Positions 1-10,473 of a stretch of 64,000 nucleotides of DNA are shown in pieces. Within the stretch, counting starts at the first letter, position 1. Each line of letters begins with the position of its first letter. The translations under genes and the position numbers were made by a program. A model generated the notes under the pieces. It worked only from the letters and a program-made list of their open reading frames with translations. It ran no database searches and had not been told where the DNA came from. This stretch comes from Betaproteobacteria bacterium Ga0077526 (GTDB lineage: Bacteria > Pseudomonadota > Gammaproteobacteria > Burkholderiales > Ga0077523): the NCBI GenBank assembly GCA_001464765.1, contig LNDV01000025.1, positions 183,679-247,678 on the forward strand. Direction: 5' to 3'.

Positions 1-201
1 GGTCTTTCGGACGGCGTGCGCGCCGGGTTCCGTGATGCGATGACCTTGCATCGGGAGGAGTGGGTGCGTGAGCTGGTGCTTCACGAAGAACTCTTCGTGA
101 AGCTCTACGACCGTCTGCCCAAGGAGTTCGTGCTCAAGCGTGAACTGCTGCTGGCCGCGCTGTGGCGCGCGCCGGAGACTTGGGTACCGCGGGCCGCCTG
201 A
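1..201 (+). CDS. C-terminal fragment of an unrecognised protein
   Basis: The reading frame is open from the first base of the window and stops at TGA 199-201, so this is the last 66 codons of a gene that starts outside. The visible tail is rich in Leu, Glu and Arg and looks alpha-helical (HEELFVKLYDRLPKEFV, then LLLAALWRAPETWVP). I do not recognise the family. It converges on cysM, with 58 bases between the two stops. Codon use fits the neighbouring genes, which is the main reason to believe it is real. Confidence 0.5.
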   Translation, partial: GLSDGVRAGFRDAMTLHREEWVRELVLHEELFVKLYDRLPKEFVLKRELLLAALWRAPETWVPRAA

Positions 202-259
202 CCTCGTTTGTGAACACGATCGATGCCGCGCGCGACGCCGGCATCGATCGGCAGTCTGC

Positions 260-1147
260 TCAGCCGAACACGCCCGTCGACAGGTAGCGGTCCCCGCGAT
301 CGCACACGATCGTGACGATCACGGCGTTCTCCACTCGCTGGCTGAGCGACAGTGACGCCCACGCCGCCCCACCGGCGGAGATCCCGCAGAAGATCCCTTC
401 TTCCCGCGCCATGCGGCGTGCGGTCTCTTCCGCGTCACCCTGCGTGACCTCCACCACCTCATCGACGAGGGACCGGTCGAAGATCTTCGGCAGATAGGCT
501 TCCGGCCACTTGCGGATACCCGGGATGCGAGACCCGTCGGTGGGCTGGCACCCGACGATCCGGATCGCCGGATTCATCTGCTTGAAGTAGCGCGCGCAGC
601 CCATGATCGTCCCGGTCGTGCCCATGCTGCTCACGAAGTGGGTGATCTTGCCGCCGGTATCGCGCCAGATCTCGGGCGCGGTACCACGGAAATGCGCCAG
701 CGGATTGTCCGGGTTGGCGAACTGATCGAGGATCCTCCCCTCGCCGCGTGCCTGCATCTCGATGGCGATGTCCCGCGCGGACTCCATGCCGCCCGCCTTG
801 GGCGTCAGCACGAAAGCTGCACCGAAGGCCGCCATCGTCTGGCGGCGTTCCACGGAAAGGTCCTCCGGCATCACGAGCACCATGCGGTAGCCGCGCATCG
901 CAGCCACCATGGCTAACGCGATCCCCGTGTTGCCGCTGGTGGGTTCGATCAGCGTGTCCCCCGGCTTGATCTCGCCTCGGGACTCCGCGCCCATGATCAT
1001 GGAGAGCGCAGGGCGATCCTTGACGGAGCCCGCCGGATTGTTGCCTTCGAGCTTGCCGAGAATCACGTTGGTCGTCTTGCCCGGCATCCGCTTGAAGCGC
1101 ACCAGAGGCGTACTGCCTACGAGATCGTCCAGGACCTGGTAGCTCAT
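260..1147 (-). CDS. cysM: Cysteine synthase B (O-acetylserine sulfhydrylase)
   Basis: A PLP enzyme that makes cysteine from O-acetylserine and a sulfur donor in the cytoplasm; CysM-type enzymes can also use donors such as thiosulfate. The 295-residue length is normal. The PLP lysine lies in [12 protein letters not shown] (K43), followed by the phosphate-loop region [12 protein letters not shown] and a C-terminal [10 protein letters not shown] loop. An upstream in-frame ATG at 1168 exists, but the start at 1147 gives the conserved N-terminus [16 protein letters not shown] and overlaps the hldD stop as ATGA, so I prefer it. It is last in the minus-strand lapA-lapB-pyrF-hldE-hldD-cysM run, so it is probably co-transcribed with LPS heptose genes. 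CysM rather than CysK rests on overall resemblance. Confidence 0.93.
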   Translation of the reverse strand: MSYQVLDDLVGSTPLVRFKRMPGKTTNVILGKLEGNNPAGSVKDRPALSMIMGAESRGEIKPGDTLIEPTSGNTGIALAMVAAMRGYRMVLVMPEDLSVERRQTMAAFGAAFVLTPKAGGMESARDIAIEMQARGEGRILDQFANPDNPLAHFRGTAPEIWRDTGGKITHFVSSMGTTGTIMGCARYFKQMNPAIRIVGCQPTDGSRIPGIRKWPEAYLPKIFDRSLVDEVVEVTQGDAEETARRMAREEGIFCGISAGGAAWASLSLSQRVENAVIVTIVCDRGDRYLSTGVFG

Positions 1148-2139
1148 TGCGGGTTCTCCAGCATCCATTCCACGTATCGCGCGACGCCCTCCTCCACCGA
1201 CGCGAACGGCGCGTCGTAGCCGGCCTTTCGCAGCAGGGTGAGGTCGGCCTGCGTGTAGCTCTGGTATTTGTCCTTCAGCCCTTCGTGGAACGGGATGTAC
1301 TCGAGCAGACCGCGATGACGCAGCTCATCGAGCGGAAGCACCGGCTCACCGGCCTTCATCCGCAACGTGTTGACGACAGCCCGAGCAACGTCGTTGAACG
1401 GCTGCGCGCGTCCCGTGCCCAGATTGAAGATGCCGGACACCTCGGGGTGATCGAGCATCCAGAGGTTGACGCGCACCACGTCGTCCACCGAGACGAAATC
1501 GCGACGCTGCTCACCGGGACCGTAACCCCCACTGCCTTCGAAGAGCTTCACCTTGCCGCTGGCTCGGAACTGGTTGAAGCTGTGGAACGCGACCGATGCC
1601 ATGCGGGCCTTGTGCGCCTCGCGCGGGCCGTAGACATTGAAGTAGCGCAGTCCCACGACCTGGGATCCGAGTTCCTCCCATTCGCGCCGCACCACCTGAT
1701 CCATGAGGAACTTCGAGTAGCCGTAGACGTTGAGCGGCTTCTCGCACTGCCGATCTTCACGGAACTCCGGCCCGGCCCCGTAGACGGCCGCAGAAGACGC
1801 GTAGATGAACCGCGCCCCTTCCGCCTGGCACCAGTCGAGCAGGGTGCGCGTATAGCGGAAGTTGTTCTCCATCATGTAGCGGCCATCGCTGCCCATGGTG
1901 TCGGAGCAGGCGCCGTTGTGGAAGACGACGTCGATCTCGCCGTCGAACATGCCGTCGACCAGCGCATCGAGGAAGGCTTCCTTGTCCCAGTAGTCAGCGA
2001 TCTCGCAGTCGGCGAGATTGCGGAACTTTTCGGCCCGCGTGAGGTTGTCGACCGCGAGGATGTTCTGCTCGCCGCGATCGTTCAGTCCCTTCACCAGATT
2101 CGCGCCGATGAAACCGGCGGCCCCTGTCACAAGAATCAT
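1144..2139 (-). CDS. hldD: ADP-L-glycero-D-manno-heptose 6-epimerase
   Basis: Catalyses the last step of ADP-heptose synthesis, epimerising ADP-D-glycero- to ADP-L-glycero-manno-heptose for the LPS inner core. It is an extended short-chain dehydrogenase. The N-terminal NAD(P)-binding motif is [12 protein letters not shown], a YASSAAVYG strand follows, and the catalytic Tyr-x-x-x-Lys is YGYSK. The 331-residue length matches the family. The start ATG follows hldE by about 58 bases and the stop overlaps cysM by 4 bp. It works directly downstream of the heptose-7-phosphate kinase encoded next door. Family assignment is very secure. Confidence 0.96.
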   Translation of the reverse strand: MILVTGAAGFIGANLVKGLNDRGEQNILAVDNLTRAEKFRNLADCEIADYWDKEAFLDALVDGMFDGEIDVVFHNGACSDTMGSDGRYMMENNFRYTRTLLDWCQAEGARFIYASSAAVYGAGPEFREDRQCEKPLNVYGYSKFLMDQVVRREWEELGSQVVGLRYFNVYGPREAHKARMASVAFHSFNQFRASGKVKLFEGSGGYGPGEQRRDFVSVDDVVRVNLWMLDHPEVSGIFNLGTGRAQPFNDVARAVVNTLRMKAGEPVLPLDELRHRGLLEYIPFHEGLKDKYQSYTQADLTLLRKAGYDAPFASVEEGVARYVEWMLENPQ

Positions 2140-2197
2140 GCGTCACTCCCTGCCCGGATCGTTTGCTCGCGGGCCGACGTTTGGGTGATTGCCGTCA

Positions 2198-3160
2198 TCA
2201 TTCCGGGTGAGCCGCACTGATCGCACCGACCAGTTCCTCGATGGTCACCACGGCCGTACCGAGCTTGCCGACCACGATGCCCGCTGCCGCATTGGCCCAG
2301 CGCACCGCTTCCTCCAGACTGCGTCCCGCGCCGAGCAAGGCGCCAAGCGTCGCGATCACCGTGTCGCCGGCGCCGCTCACGTCGAACACTTCCTTGGCCT
2401 GGGTCGGCACGTGCAGCATGCCGTCCTCGCGGTACAGCGTCATGCCCTCCTCGCTGCGCGTGACGAGCAACGCATCGAGATCGAGCGAACGCCGCACAGC
2501 CTGGGCCTTGTCGGTGAGTTCCGCCTCGGAACGCCACGGGCCCGCCACCTGCCGGAACTCGGAACGGTTCGGGGTGAGCAGGGTGGCGCCACGATAGCGG
2601 GAATAGTCTTCGCCCTTGGGATCGACGAGGACCGTCGCACCGTGCTGCCTTCCCGCTTCGATCATGCGGGCGATGTGCTGCAGCCCGCCCTTGCCGTAGT
2701 CGGACAGCACCACGACATCGGCATCCGCGACAGCTCGCCCGAAGGCATCGAGCTTGGCTTCCAGCGCGTCCGGACCTGGCGTCGTCTCGAAGTCGATACG
2801 CAGCAGTTGCTGCTGGCGTCCGATCACACGCAGCTTCACGGTAGTCGAGATGGACGGGTCCACCTCCAGGCCAGCGCCGATGCCGGCCTCGGCCAGGAGC
2901 GCACCGATGCGCTGCCCGGGTTCGTCCTTCCCGATCACGGACAGCAGCGTCACCGCGGCCCCGAGCGCGCGCGCATTGCGGGCCACGTTGGCCGCGCCGC
3001 CGAGCCTCTCTTCCGTGCGCTCCACCTTCACCACGGGCACGGGCGCCTCGGGCGATATGCGGTTCACTTCCCCGAACCAGTACCGGTCGAGCATGACGTC
3101 ACCCACGACCAGCATGCGGGCGGCAGCGACGGCCTGGAGGATTTCCCGGGGCGTGGTCAT
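2198..3160 (-). CDS. hldE: D-glycero-beta-D-manno-heptose-7-phosphate kinase (HldE kinase domain only)
   Basis: A PfkB-family sugar kinase that phosphorylates heptose-7-phosphate at C1 on the way to ADP-heptose. The N-terminal [23 protein letters not shown] region and the GGAANVA motif are typical of RfaE, and the C-terminal [13 protein letters not shown] holds the catalytic Asp and anion hole. At 320 residues it contains only the kinase half. The enterobacterial HldE is bifunctional, so the nucleotidyltransferase half must be a separate gene elsewhere, the usual betaproteobacterial arrangement (RfaE1/RfaE2). The start overlaps the pyrF stop by 4 bp (ATGA), implying translational coupling. 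Confidence 0.94.
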   Translation of the reverse strand: MTTPREILQAVAAARMLVVGDVMLDRYWFGEVNRISPEAPVPVVKVERTEERLGGAANVARNARALGAAVTLLSVIGKDEPGQRIGALLAEAGIGAGLEVDPSISTTVKLRVIGRQQQLLRIDFETTPGPDALEAKLDAFGRAVADADVVVLSDYGKGGLQHIARMIEAGRQHGATVLVDPKGEDYSRYRGATLLTPNRSEFRQVAGPWRSEAELTDKAQAVRRSLDLDALLVTRSEEGMTLYREDGMLHVPTQAKEVFDVSGAGDTVIATLGALLGAGRSLEEAVRWANAAAGIVVGKLGTAVVTIEELVGAISAAHPE

Positions 3161-3885
3161 CGCGCACCTCCTGCCGTGGCGATCTCGGCGTTGATCGCTG
3201 CGAGCGCAGCGGCCGGGTCGGCGGCCTTGGTGATGGGACGTCCGATCACGAGGTACGTGGCACCGGCGGCAATCGCCGCGCCGGGCGTGGCGATGCGCGC
3301 CTGGTCGTCCGCGGCACTGTCGGCAGGCCGGATGCCCGGCGTCACCAGCGCGAAACTGCGGTCAAACCGCGCCCGCATGGCGCCCGCTTCCTTCGCGGAA
3401 CACACGACGCCGTCCAGACCTGCCGCCTGCGCCAGCGCCGCGAGTCTCACGGCTGCGTCAGCGGGCGTCGGCCCGGCGAGGCCGACCTCGTCCAGATCGG
3501 TCTGTTCGAGACTTGTGAGGACCGTCACCGCGATTAGTCGAGGACGCGTCGTCACCTTGGCCAGGGCCTCGGCGGCCGCGTTCATCATCCGGGTGCCGCC
3601 GGACGCGTGGACGTTGACCATCCACACGCCAAGGCGGGCAGCGGCTTCGCAGGCCTGCGCGACGGTGTTGGGGATGTCGTGAAACTTGAGATCCAGGAAC
3701 ACTTCGAAACCCAGGGCCTGGATTCGCTCCACCAGCGCCGGTCCGGCAGAAACGAACAGTTCCTTGCCGACCTTCACGCGGCACGACTTCGCCGTGAGCC
3801 GGGGCAAAAAGGCGATCGCCTGTTCCGCCGACGGAAAATCCAGCGCCACGATGACCCGCGGATCGGCGGGGGATGCTTGACTCAT
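3157..3885 (-). CDS. pyrF: Orotidine 5'-phosphate decarboxylase
   Basis: Decarboxylates OMP to UMP, the final step of de novo pyrimidine synthesis. The 242-residue protein begins [19 protein letters not shown] and carries the catalytic Asp-Lys-Asp cluster in [13 protein letters not shown]. The C-terminal VTPGIRP and YLVIGRPIT strands are the phosphate-binding end of the TIM barrel. A longer in-frame extension upstream to 3984 overlaps lapB coding sequence and lacks family similarity, so I use ATG 3885, which overlaps the lapB stop by 4 bp. LapB followed by PyrF is a conserved gene order in proteobacteria. Confidence 0.95.
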   Translation of the reverse strand: MSQASPADPRVIVALDFPSAEQAIAFLPRLTAKSCRVKVGKELFVSAGPALVERIQALGFEVFLDLKFHDIPNTVAQACEAAARLGVWMVNVHASGGTRMMNAAAEALAKVTTRPRLIAVTVLTSLEQTDLDEVGLAGPTPADAAVRLAALAQAAGLDGVVCSAKEAGAMRARFDRSFALVTPGIRPADSAADDQARIATPGAAIAAGATYLVIGRPITKAADPAAALAAINAEIATAGGAR

Positions 3886-5057
3886 GCGGACAACTCCCTC
3901 TCCTCCGCGCGTTTCGGGATGTAGGTTTCCCAGCCGTGACAGGCGGGGCAATGCCAGTAGAACTGCCGGGCCCGGAAGCCGCAATTGTCGCAGCGATACA
4001 GGGACAGGCTGCGCGCGTGCTGCTGGATCAGGTCACGCGTGAGTTCGAGATCATGGCGCTTGTCGGTCGGGGCTTCGGAGATCTGCATCTCGATGAGCCG
4101 GTTGAGACCGATCAGCGTGGGATTGCGGCGCAGTTCGTCGCGGAGAAGCTCGTAGGCCTGACGCGGACCGCCAGACTCCAGGACGGCCTTGTACACGGAT
4201 TCCAGAAGGTCGAGCGACGGATAGCTGGAGAGGTAGCCGGTCAGCAGTTGCACGCCCTGCGTTTCCCGACCCAGGCGGCGGTACGCGCCGAGCAGGCGGT
4301 CGGCAACGAGAGACAGATAGGCGGGGTTCTGCCCCTCGATGCGCTTCCAGGCGTCGATCGCCGCTTCCACCTGGCCGGCGCCCAGCTCGACATCGCCGAG
4401 CAGCAGATTCGCACGCGTGCATTTGCGATTGACCGACAAGGCATCGTCGAGATGGCCCCGCGCCTCGTCGTAGCGGGCATGCACGAGCGCCGACGCGGCA
4501 AGCTCGCAGTAGAAGTGCGCGATGTCCTTCGCGCTGGACTGGCCGGTCACGGCGTCCATCTGCTGCGAGATTTCGATTGCCTTGGGCCAGTCCTTCTCCT
4601 GCTCGTAGATCTCCAGCAGATAGCGCAGGCCCGACTGCTCGAAGCTGGTACCGCGCAACTTGATGAAGAGTTCTTCGGCGCGGTCGAGCAGGCCTGCCTT
4701 GAGGTAATCCTGACCGAGCTCGTGCAGTGCGTTCAGGCGCTGGTCGGGCGCGAGGTCCTCGCGGTCCAGGATGTTCTGATGCATGCGGATGGCACGCTCC
4801 AGCTCACCGCGCCGGCGGAACAGATTGCCCAGCGCGAAATGCAGCTCGACGGTTTCCGGCTCGACCTTCACGACCTCGATGAAGGCCTCGATGGCCTTGT
4901 CGGGCTGTTCGGTGAGCAGGAAATTGAGGCCCTTGAAGTACGAATGGGGCAGCCGGCGCGACTCCGTCACCAGCTGCTTGATGTCGATACGCGCGGCAAA
5001 CCAGCCGAGGGCGAAGAACAGCGGCAGGGCCAGCAACCACCAGGTTTCGAATTCCAT
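3882..5057 (-). CDS. lapB: Lipopolysaccharide assembly protein B (TPR protein with rubredoxin-like tail)
   Basis: An inner-membrane adaptor that controls LPS synthesis; in E. coli LapB (YciM) helps FtsH degrade LpxC. Here 391 residues begin with one membrane helix ([19 protein letters not shown]) followed by tandem tetratricopeptide repeats across most of the protein. The C-terminal metal-binding knuckle, CDNCGFRA followed by HCPACHGW, is the rubredoxin-like domain typical of LapB. It sits 17 bp downstream of lapA, the usual pair, and overlaps pyrF by 4 bp. All hallmark parts are present, so the call is secure. Confidence 0.94.
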   Translation of the reverse strand: MEFETWWLLALPLFFALGWFAARIDIKQLVTESRRLPHSYFKGLNFLLTEQPDKAIEAFIEVVKVEPETVELHFALGNLFRRRGELERAIRMHQNILDREDLAPDQRLNALHELGQDYLKAGLLDRAEELFIKLRGTSFEQSGLRYLLEIYEQEKDWPKAIEISQQMDAVTGQSSAKDIAHFYCELAASALVHARYDEARGHLDDALSVNRKCTRANLLLGDVELGAGQVEAAIDAWKRIEGQNPAYLSLVADRLLGAYRRLGRETQGVQLLTGYLSSYPSLDLLESVYKAVLESGGPRQAYELLRDELRRNPTLIGLNRLIEMQISEAPTDKRHDLELTRDLIQQHARSLSLYRCDNCGFRARQFYWHCPACHGWETYIPKRAEERELSA

Positions 5058-5074
5058 CGTGGCAGCGCCCGGGC

Positions 5075-5353
5075 TCAGGTACCGCTTTCGGTGGTGGGCA
5101 CCTCGACGTCCGCGAGCCCGGTCTGGCGCTTGAGGCGCCCGATCTCACGGCGCTGACGCAGCACATAGCCGAGGGTGGCGAGAATGCCGCCGGCCGCACC
5201 GAGAACGAAGATCACCAGGAGAACCACCACGAGCGGCGCCTGCCAGGCGACGCCGAAGTAGTAGCGCACCGTGACGGGGTCGGTGTTCTTGAGCGCGAAC
5301 CCGAGGAGCAGCACGAACAGCAGTCCCCGGGCGACCCAACCGACTATGCGCAT
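5075..5353 (-). CDS. lapA: Lipopolysaccharide assembly protein A family (LapA/DUF1049)
   Basis: A small inner-membrane protein of 92 residues with two predicted membrane helices, one at about residues 5-20 (GLLFVLLLGFAL) and one at about 40-60 (LVVVLLVIFVLGAAGGI). The KNTDPVTVRYYFG segment between them and a basic cytoplasmic tail (LRQRREIGRLKRQ) are characteristic of LapA. It is thought to act with LapB in coordinating LPS assembly. It lies between ihfB (31 bp away) and lapB (17 bp) on the same strand. Confidence 0.9.
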   Translation of the reverse strand: MRIVGWVARGLLFVLLLGFALKNTDPVTVRYYFGVAWQAPLVVVLLVIFVLGAAGGILATLGYVLRQRREIGRLKRQTGLADVEVPTTESGT

Positions 5354-5384
5354 TCAGCAGACCTCGATCGGCGAACCCTCGACG

Positions 5385-5762
5385 TCAGGATGCCGAGGAC
5401 GAGGAGGCGGATGGACCCGTCCCGGACGTCCCCGACATTTCGGAACTGACCAAGGCGTCCCTTGCCTTCGCTGCCTCCTCGGCCCCGACGTCGACCCGTT
5501 CCCGCAGTTCCTTGCCCGCCTTGAAGTGGGGCACGTACTTGGCGGGCACCTGAACCTTCTCTCCGGACTTCGGATTACGGCCCACGCGCGGCGGTCGGTA
5601 GTTGAGGCCGAAGCTGCCGAACCCGCGGATCTCGATGCGTTCTCCCTGCGACAGGCTACGTGCCATCGCATCGAGAATCATCTTGACCGCGAGCTCAGCG
5701 TCGGCGGCGCCCAGCTGCGGGAAGTGCGCCGCCAGTCTGGCGATGAGTTCCGACTTGGTCAT
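5385..5762 (-). CDS. ihfB: Integration host factor subunit beta, with serine-rich C-terminal tail
   Basis: DNA-bending nucleoid protein that pairs with IHF-alpha and also assists sigma-54 activation and site-specific recombination. Residues 1-95 match IHF-beta: [17 protein letters not shown], the beta-ribbon arm around [23 protein letters not shown] with its intercalating proline, and [14 protein letters not shown] at the end of the fold. The protein is 125 residues, about 30 more than E. coli IHF-beta. The extra tail is Ala/Glu then Ser-rich ([18 protein letters not shown]) and probably disordered. It lies 9 bp downstream of rpsA, a conserved rpsA-ihfB order. Confidence 0.95.
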   Translation of the reverse strand: MTKSELIARLAAHFPQLGAADAELAVKMILDAMARSLSQGERIEIRGFGSFGLNYRPPRVGRNPKSGEKVQVPAKYVPHFKAGKELRERVDVGAEEAAKARDALVSSEMSGTSGTGPSASSSSAS

Positions 5763-5771
5763 CGAACCCCC

Positions 5772-7490
5772 TTACTGGGCGGCGTTCTTGTTGTCCAGCT
5801 TGGCTTTCAGCAGGGCTCCGAGGTTCGTGGTGCCAGCATTGGTCGGGCTCTCGGAGGCGACCCGTTGCAGGGCTTCCGATTCGTCGGCCTGATCCTTCGC
5901 CTTGATGGAGAGATTGATCGTGCGGTTCTTGCGATCGATGTTGATGATCATCGCATTCACGCGGTCGCCTTCCTTCAGGTGCGTGCGGATGTCTTCGACG
6001 CGGTCGCGGGAGACTTCGGACGCACGCAGGTAGCCCTCCACTTCGCCTTCCAGCGAGACGACGGCACCCTTGGCATCGATGGTCTTCACGACGCCCTCGA
6101 CGATGGAATTCTTGTCGTGGGACGCGACGTAGTTGTTGAACGGATCGCCCTCGAGCTGCTTGATGCCCAGGGAGATGCGCTCGCGCTCCACATCGATGCC
6201 CAAAACGACGGCATCGAGTTCCTCGCCCTTCTTGTAGTTGCGCACGGCCTCTTCGCCGGGAACGTTCCAGGAGAGGTCGGACAGGTGCACGAGACCGTCG
6301 ATCCCGCCCTGCAGACCGATGAACACGCCGAAGTCGGTGATCGACTTGATCTGGCCGCGGACACGGTCGCCCTTCTTGCTGTTGGCGGCGAATTCTTCCC
6401 ACGGGTTCGCCATGCACTGCTTCATGCCGAGCGAGATGCGGCGGCGGTCTTCGTCGATCTCGAGGATCATGACTTCGACTTCGTCGCCGAGCTGGACGAC
6501 CTTCGACGGGTGGACGTTCTTGTTGGTCCAGTCCATCTCGGACACGTGCACCAGGCCTTCGATGCCCGACTCGATCTCGACGAACGCGCCGTAGTCGGTG
6601 AGGTTGGTGACGCGACCGAACAGGCGGGTGCCCGTCGGGTAGCGGCGACCCAGACCGACCCACGGGTCTTCGCCCAGCTGCTTGAGACCGAGGGAGACGC
6701 GGTTCTTTTCCTGGTCGAACTTGAGGACCTTGGCCTCGACCTCGTCACCCACCGCCAGGACTTCGGACGGGTGCTTGACGCGGCGCCAGGCCAGATCGGT
6801 GATGTGCAGCAGGCCGTCGATGCCACCGAGGTCGACGAACGCGCCGTAGTCGGTGATGTTCTTGACGATGCCCTTGACCACCGCGCCTTCCTGCAGGGTC
6901 TCGAGGAGCTTCTGGCGCTCTTCACCCTGGTTGGCCTCGACGACGGCGCGACGCGACACGACCACGTTGTTGCGCTTGCGGTCGAGCTTGATGACCTTGA
7001 ACTCGAGCTGCTTGCCCTCGTAGGGCGTGGTGTCCTTGACCGGACGGGTGTCGACCAGCGAGCCCGGCAGGAACGCACGGATGCCGTTGATCATGACGGT
7101 GAGACCGCCCTTCACCTTGCCGGTGATGAGACCCTGCACCAGCGAGCCGGCTTCGAGCGCCTGCTCCAGCTGCGTCCAGGCGGCGAGGCGCTTGGCCTTG
7201 TCGCGGGACAGGCGGGTCTCGCCGTAGCCGTCTTCCAGGGCTTCGATGGCAACCGACACGAAATCGCCGGCCTTCGCCTCAACCTCGCCACGATCGTTGC
7301 GGAACTCCTCGATGGGAATGAAGCTCTCGGACTTGAGTCCCGCGTTGACAACGACGTGGTTCGCATCCACGCGTACGACTTCGGCCGTGATGACCTCTCC
7401 TGCGCGCATTTCCTGGCGCGACAGACTTTCCTCGAAGAGGGCGGCGAAGTTTTCGACGGGGGATGCGGAAGGTTGGGTTGAAGTAGTCAT
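5772..7490 (-). CDS. rpsA: 30S ribosomal protein S1
   Basis: Binds mRNA on the small subunit and brings it to the decoding site. The 572-residue length and six S1 RNA-binding repeats are standard: each repeat shows a core such as [24 protein letters not shown] or [16 protein letters not shown]. The first two repeats are the divergent ribosome-binding ones. It lies between the aroA-cmk fusion and ihfB on the same strand. The 127-base upstream gap may hold its own promoter and leader; S1 is usually autoregulated at translation, but I see no element I can define. Confidence 0.97.
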   Translation of the reverse strand: MTTSTQPSASPVENFAALFEESLSRQEMRAGEVITAEVVRVDANHVVVNAGLKSESFIPIEEFRNDRGEVEAKAGDFVSVAIEALEDGYGETRLSRDKAKRLAAWTQLEQALEAGSLVQGLITGKVKGGLTVMINGIRAFLPGSLVDTRPVKDTTPYEGKQLEFKVIKLDRKRNNVVVSRRAVVEANQGEERQKLLETLQEGAVVKGIVKNITDYGAFVDLGGIDGLLHITDLAWRRVKHPSEVLAVGDEVEAKVLKFDQEKNRVSLGLKQLGEDPWVGLGRRYPTGTRLFGRVTNLTDYGAFVEIESGIEGLVHVSEMDWTNKNVHPSKVVQLGDEVEVMILEIDEDRRRISLGMKQCMANPWEEFAANSKKGDRVRGQIKSITDFGVFIGLQGGIDGLVHLSDLSWNVPGEEAVRNYKKGEELDAVVLGIDVERERISLGIKQLEGDPFNNYVASHDKNSIVEGVVKTIDAKGAVVSLEGEVEGYLRASEVSRDRVEDIRTHLKEGDRVNAMIINIDRKNRTINLSIKAKDQADESEALQRVASESPTNAGTTNLGALLKAKLDNKNAAQ

Positions 7491-7617
7491 GAGTTAGGTT
7501 GATTGAGGATTGAAGCGATCGGACCGGCTGCGCCCGATCTGGGGAGTTGAAAAAAATTGCCCGGGCTGGAGCCCATCCGGAGTGTGCTCGGGATGCGGCT
7601 TCACCACCCAGACTACG

Positions 7618-9588
7618 TTATCGGCAAACCTGCTCGCGAAACCAGCCAACGATTCGTTCACACGCCGCTTGCGGGCTGAGCCCCGTGGAATCGAGTTCCC
7701 GGGCGCCCTCCGCCTTTCCCAGCGGGGCCACCGACCGACGGCTATCGCGCTCGTCGCGCTCGGACAGGTCCTGCAAAAGGCCGGCAAGGCTAGCACGCAT
7801 TCCTTTGTCTATCAACTGTTTATGGCGGCGCGCCGCACGCTCCTCCACGCTCGCCGTGAGATAGACCTTGAGCCCCGCCTGCGGAAACACGACGGACCCC
7901 ATGTCGCGCCCCTCGGCCACCAGCCCGGGGCGTCCCAGGAAGGCACGCTGACGCCACATCAGGGCCTCCCGCAATGCGGGCAGCGCCGCGATCCGGGAGG
8001 CTGCCTGCGAGACTTCCTCGGTTCGGATGGCCTCGGAAACGTCCTCGCCGGACAGGAGCACGGACTCGCCTTCGCACACCACATCGAGATGCGCGCCGAG
8101 GGCAGCGATCTCGGCCTCGTCGTCCAGGGCCACGCCGTTTCGGATCGCCGCAAGCGCCGCCACCCGGTAGATGGATCCACTGTCTAGATACCGGAAACCC
8201 AGGGCATCGGCCACCATGCGGGCGACCGTACCCTTGCCGGAAGCGCCGGGGCCGTCGATGGCCACCACGGGGACGCCCTCGGGCTGGCTCACGCTCGCGA
8301 GCGCTTCGAAGTACTCGGGGAAGGTCTTGGCCACACAGCCCGGGTCGAGGATCCGAAGGGGCACGCCACCCCGGGTGGCGAGCGACAGGCACATCGCCAT
8401 GCGGTGATCGTCGTAGGTCTCGATGGCCGCCCCCTGCCACCGGGTCGGCGGGGTGACCACGAGAAAATCGTCGCCCTCCTCCACCCCCGCGCCGACCTTG
8501 CGGAGTTCGGCGGCCATCGCGGCGATGCGGTCGGTTTCCTTCACCCGCCAGCTCGCGATGTTCGCGAGGCGGCACGGGCCATCCGCGAAGAGGGCCACGA
8601 CCGCGAGGGTCATAGCAGCGTCCGGAATGTGGTTTAGGTCCAGGTCGAAGGCCCGGATGCGACCGTCTGCCGGGGCCCGGGCCTCGATCCAGTTGTCGCC
8701 CCGCGCCACCTGGATCCCGAGGGATTCCAGCGCATCGGCAAACCGGACGTCACCCTGGATGCTGCGCTCGCCGACCCCTTCGACCCGGACGGGCCCCCCG
8801 CCGATGCCGCCCGCGGCGAGGAAGTACGACGCGCCCGAGGCATCCCCCTCCACCGCGATCACGCCGGGCGTCTTGTAACGGGTCCCCGACGGAATCCGGA
8901 AGGAGGCCCAGCCGTCGCGTTCCACGGCGACGCCGAAGCGCTCCATCAGATTGAGGGTGATGTCGATGTAGGGCTTGGAGATGAGTTCGCCCTCGACCTC
9001 GACCAGCGCCCCGTCGCGTGTCATCGGGAGGGCAAGCAGAAGCGCCGTCAGGAACTGGCTGGAGACATCTCCCCGCACCCTGACCGGGCCGGAAACCTTC
9101 ACGGCCCCGCCTGTCAGCCGCAGCGGCGGAAACCCGGGCGTCCCGAGATACTCGATGCCGGCGCCCATCGCGTTCAGCGCCGTGACCAGATCGCCGATGG
9201 GGCGCTCGTGCATGCGGGGGACACCCGAAAGCTCGAAGCGCCCGCCCGCCACGGCGAGTGCCGCCGTGAGCGGCCGGAACGCCGTCCCGGCATTGCCAAG
9301 GAAGAGCTTGCCTTCGCCATTCGGAAAGAGCCCGCCGCAGCCCCTGACGCGGACCACGCCCGACGCCGCGTCGCCGTTTACCTCCACGCCGAGGACCGCC
9401 AGCGCTTCCAGCATCCTCCGGGTGTCGTCGGAGTCGAGCAGATCGCGGATCTCGGTCTCGCCTTCGGCGAGCGCCGCGAGCAGCAGCGTTCGATTCGAAA
9501 TGCTCTTGGACCCTGGCAATCGGACGGTGCCTCGCATGCCGGCGAGCGGAGGCAGGTCGAGATGCGGCGGAAAGATACGGGTGCTCAT
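7618..9588 (-). CDS. aroA-cmk: Fused 3-phosphoshikimate 1-carboxyvinyltransferase / cytidylate kinase
   Basis: One 656-residue frame joins two enzymes that are usually adjacent separate genes. Residues 1 to about 430 are EPSP synthase of the shikimate pathway ([36 protein letters not shown], late DDHRMAM). From about residue 437 comes cytidylate kinase, with the P-loop GPGASGKGT, the [12 protein letters not shown] substrate region and [12 protein letters not shown]. The linker between them ([10 protein letters not shown]) is short and there is no stop. I start at ATG 9588, which begins [14 protein letters not shown] and overlaps the tyrA stop by 4 bp, rather than at the Arg-rich extension upstream. 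Such fusions are annotated in other Betaproteobacteria. Confidence 0.94.
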   Translation of the reverse strand: MSTRIFPPHLDLPPLAGMRGTVRLPGSKSISNRTLLLAALAEGETEIRDLLDSDDTRRMLEALAVLGVEVNGDAASGVVRVRGCGGLFPNGEGKLFLGNAGTAFRPLTAALAVAGGRFELSGVPRMHERPIGDLVTALNAMGAGIEYLGTPGFPPLRLTGGAVKVSGPVRVRGDVSSQFLTALLLALPMTRDGALVEVEGELISKPYIDITLNLMERFGVAVERDGWASFRIPSGTRYKTPGVIAVEGDASGASYFLAAGGIGGGPVRVEGVGERSIQGDVRFADALESLGIQVARGDNWIEARAPADGRIRAFDLDLNHIPDAAMTLAVVALFADGPCRLANIASWRVKETDRIAAMAAELRKVGAGVEEGDDFLVVTPPTRWQGAAIETYDDHRMAMCLSLATRGGVPLRILDPGCVAKTFPEYFEALASVSQPEGVPVVAIDGPGASGKGTVARMVADALGFRYLDSGSIYRVAALAAIRNGVALDDEAEIAALGAHLDVVCEGESVLLSGEDVSEAIRTEEVSQAASRIAALPALREALMWRQRAFLGRPGLVAEGRDMGSVVFPQAGLKVYLTASVEERAARRHKQLIDKGMRASLAGLLQDLSERDERDSRRSVAPLGKAEGARELDSTGLSPQAACERIVGWFREQVCR

Positions 9589-10460
9589 CGGTCCTCCCGC
9601 GACCGCAGCCAGGCGTCGCGCGCATCGCGCGCCCGAGTGAAGAGGGCTTCGAGCCCGGCGGCGTCGCCGGCGTCCACCAGCGAGCGCAGTCCTGTCAGGG
9701 CGCTCTGGTAGTCGTCGATCCGGCGCAGGAGGGCGTCGCGATTGGCCACGCAGATGTCCCGCCACATTTCCGGCGAGCTGGAGGCGATGCGCGTGAAGTC
9801 CCGGAATCCGCCGGCCGCGTAGCCGAACAGCCGCTCGCCATCGGGGCAGCTGGCGATCATGTCCACCAGTGCAAAGGCCAGCGCGTGAGGAAGATGGCTC
9901 ACCGCCGCAAAGACTTCGTCGTGCTCGCCCGGGCTCAGTCGCGACAGGCGCGCGCCGGTGGCGAGCCAGAGGGCAGTGGCGCGATCCACCGCATCCGGGG
10001 CCGTCTCCGCGAGCGGGGTGATCACGATATTCCGGTCCACGAACAGGTCCACCCGCGCGGCCTCGACGCCGGAACGCTCGGCCCCGGCGATGGGGTGGGC
10101 CGGGACGAACCGCGGAAACCGGTCGCCCAGCGCCGAACGGGCCGCCGCCACCACATCCTGTTTGGTGCTGCCGCCGTCCGTGATGAAGGCATCCGCCTTC
10201 AAGGCAGGCCCCACTTCACGCAGCAGAGCCTCGAACTGGCCGACGGGCGTGGTGATGAGGACCGCATCGGCCTCGCGTACCGCATCCGCCACGCTGGGCG
10301 CGATGCTGTCGATGACCCCCAGTTCGATCGCGCGATCCAGGTTGGGTCGGCTGCGTCCGACGCCGATCACACGGTCCACGACCCCTGCCCGCTTCCAGGC
10401 CAGCGCGCAGGAACCGCCGATCAGACCGACGCCGATGACGGCGACACACCCGAAGCGCAC
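9585..10460 (-). CDS. tyrA: Prephenate dehydrogenase (arogenate dehydrogenase family)
   Basis: Oxidative decarboxylation of prephenate in tyrosine synthesis. The N-terminal Rossmann motif [12 protein letters not shown], the [12 protein letters not shown] segment, and [16 protein letters not shown] (substrate-binding His region) are all present, followed by the helical dimerisation domain. I take the GTG at 10460, 13 bp after the hisC stop, giving 291 residues and the glycine motif near residue 8 as usual; an ATG at 10517 would overlap hisC by 44 bp. No clear ribosome-binding site decides between them. It sits between hisC and aroA-cmk, all aromatic biosynthesis genes. Confidence 0.92.
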   Translation of the reverse strand: MRFGCVAVIGVGLIGGSCALAWKRAGVVDRVIGVGRSRPNLDRAIELGVIDSIAPSVADAVREADAVLITTPVGQFEALLREVGPALKADAFITDGGSTKQDVVAAARSALGDRFPRFVPAHPIAGAERSGVEAARVDLFVDRNIVITPLAETAPDAVDRATALWLATGARLSRLSPGEHDEVFAAVSHLPHALAFALVDMIASCPDGERLFGYAAGGFRDFTRIASSSPEMWRDICVANRDALLRRIDDYQSALTGLRSLVDAGDAAGLEALFTRARDARDAWLRSREDR

Positions 10461-10473
10461 GTCGGGCGGCCGG

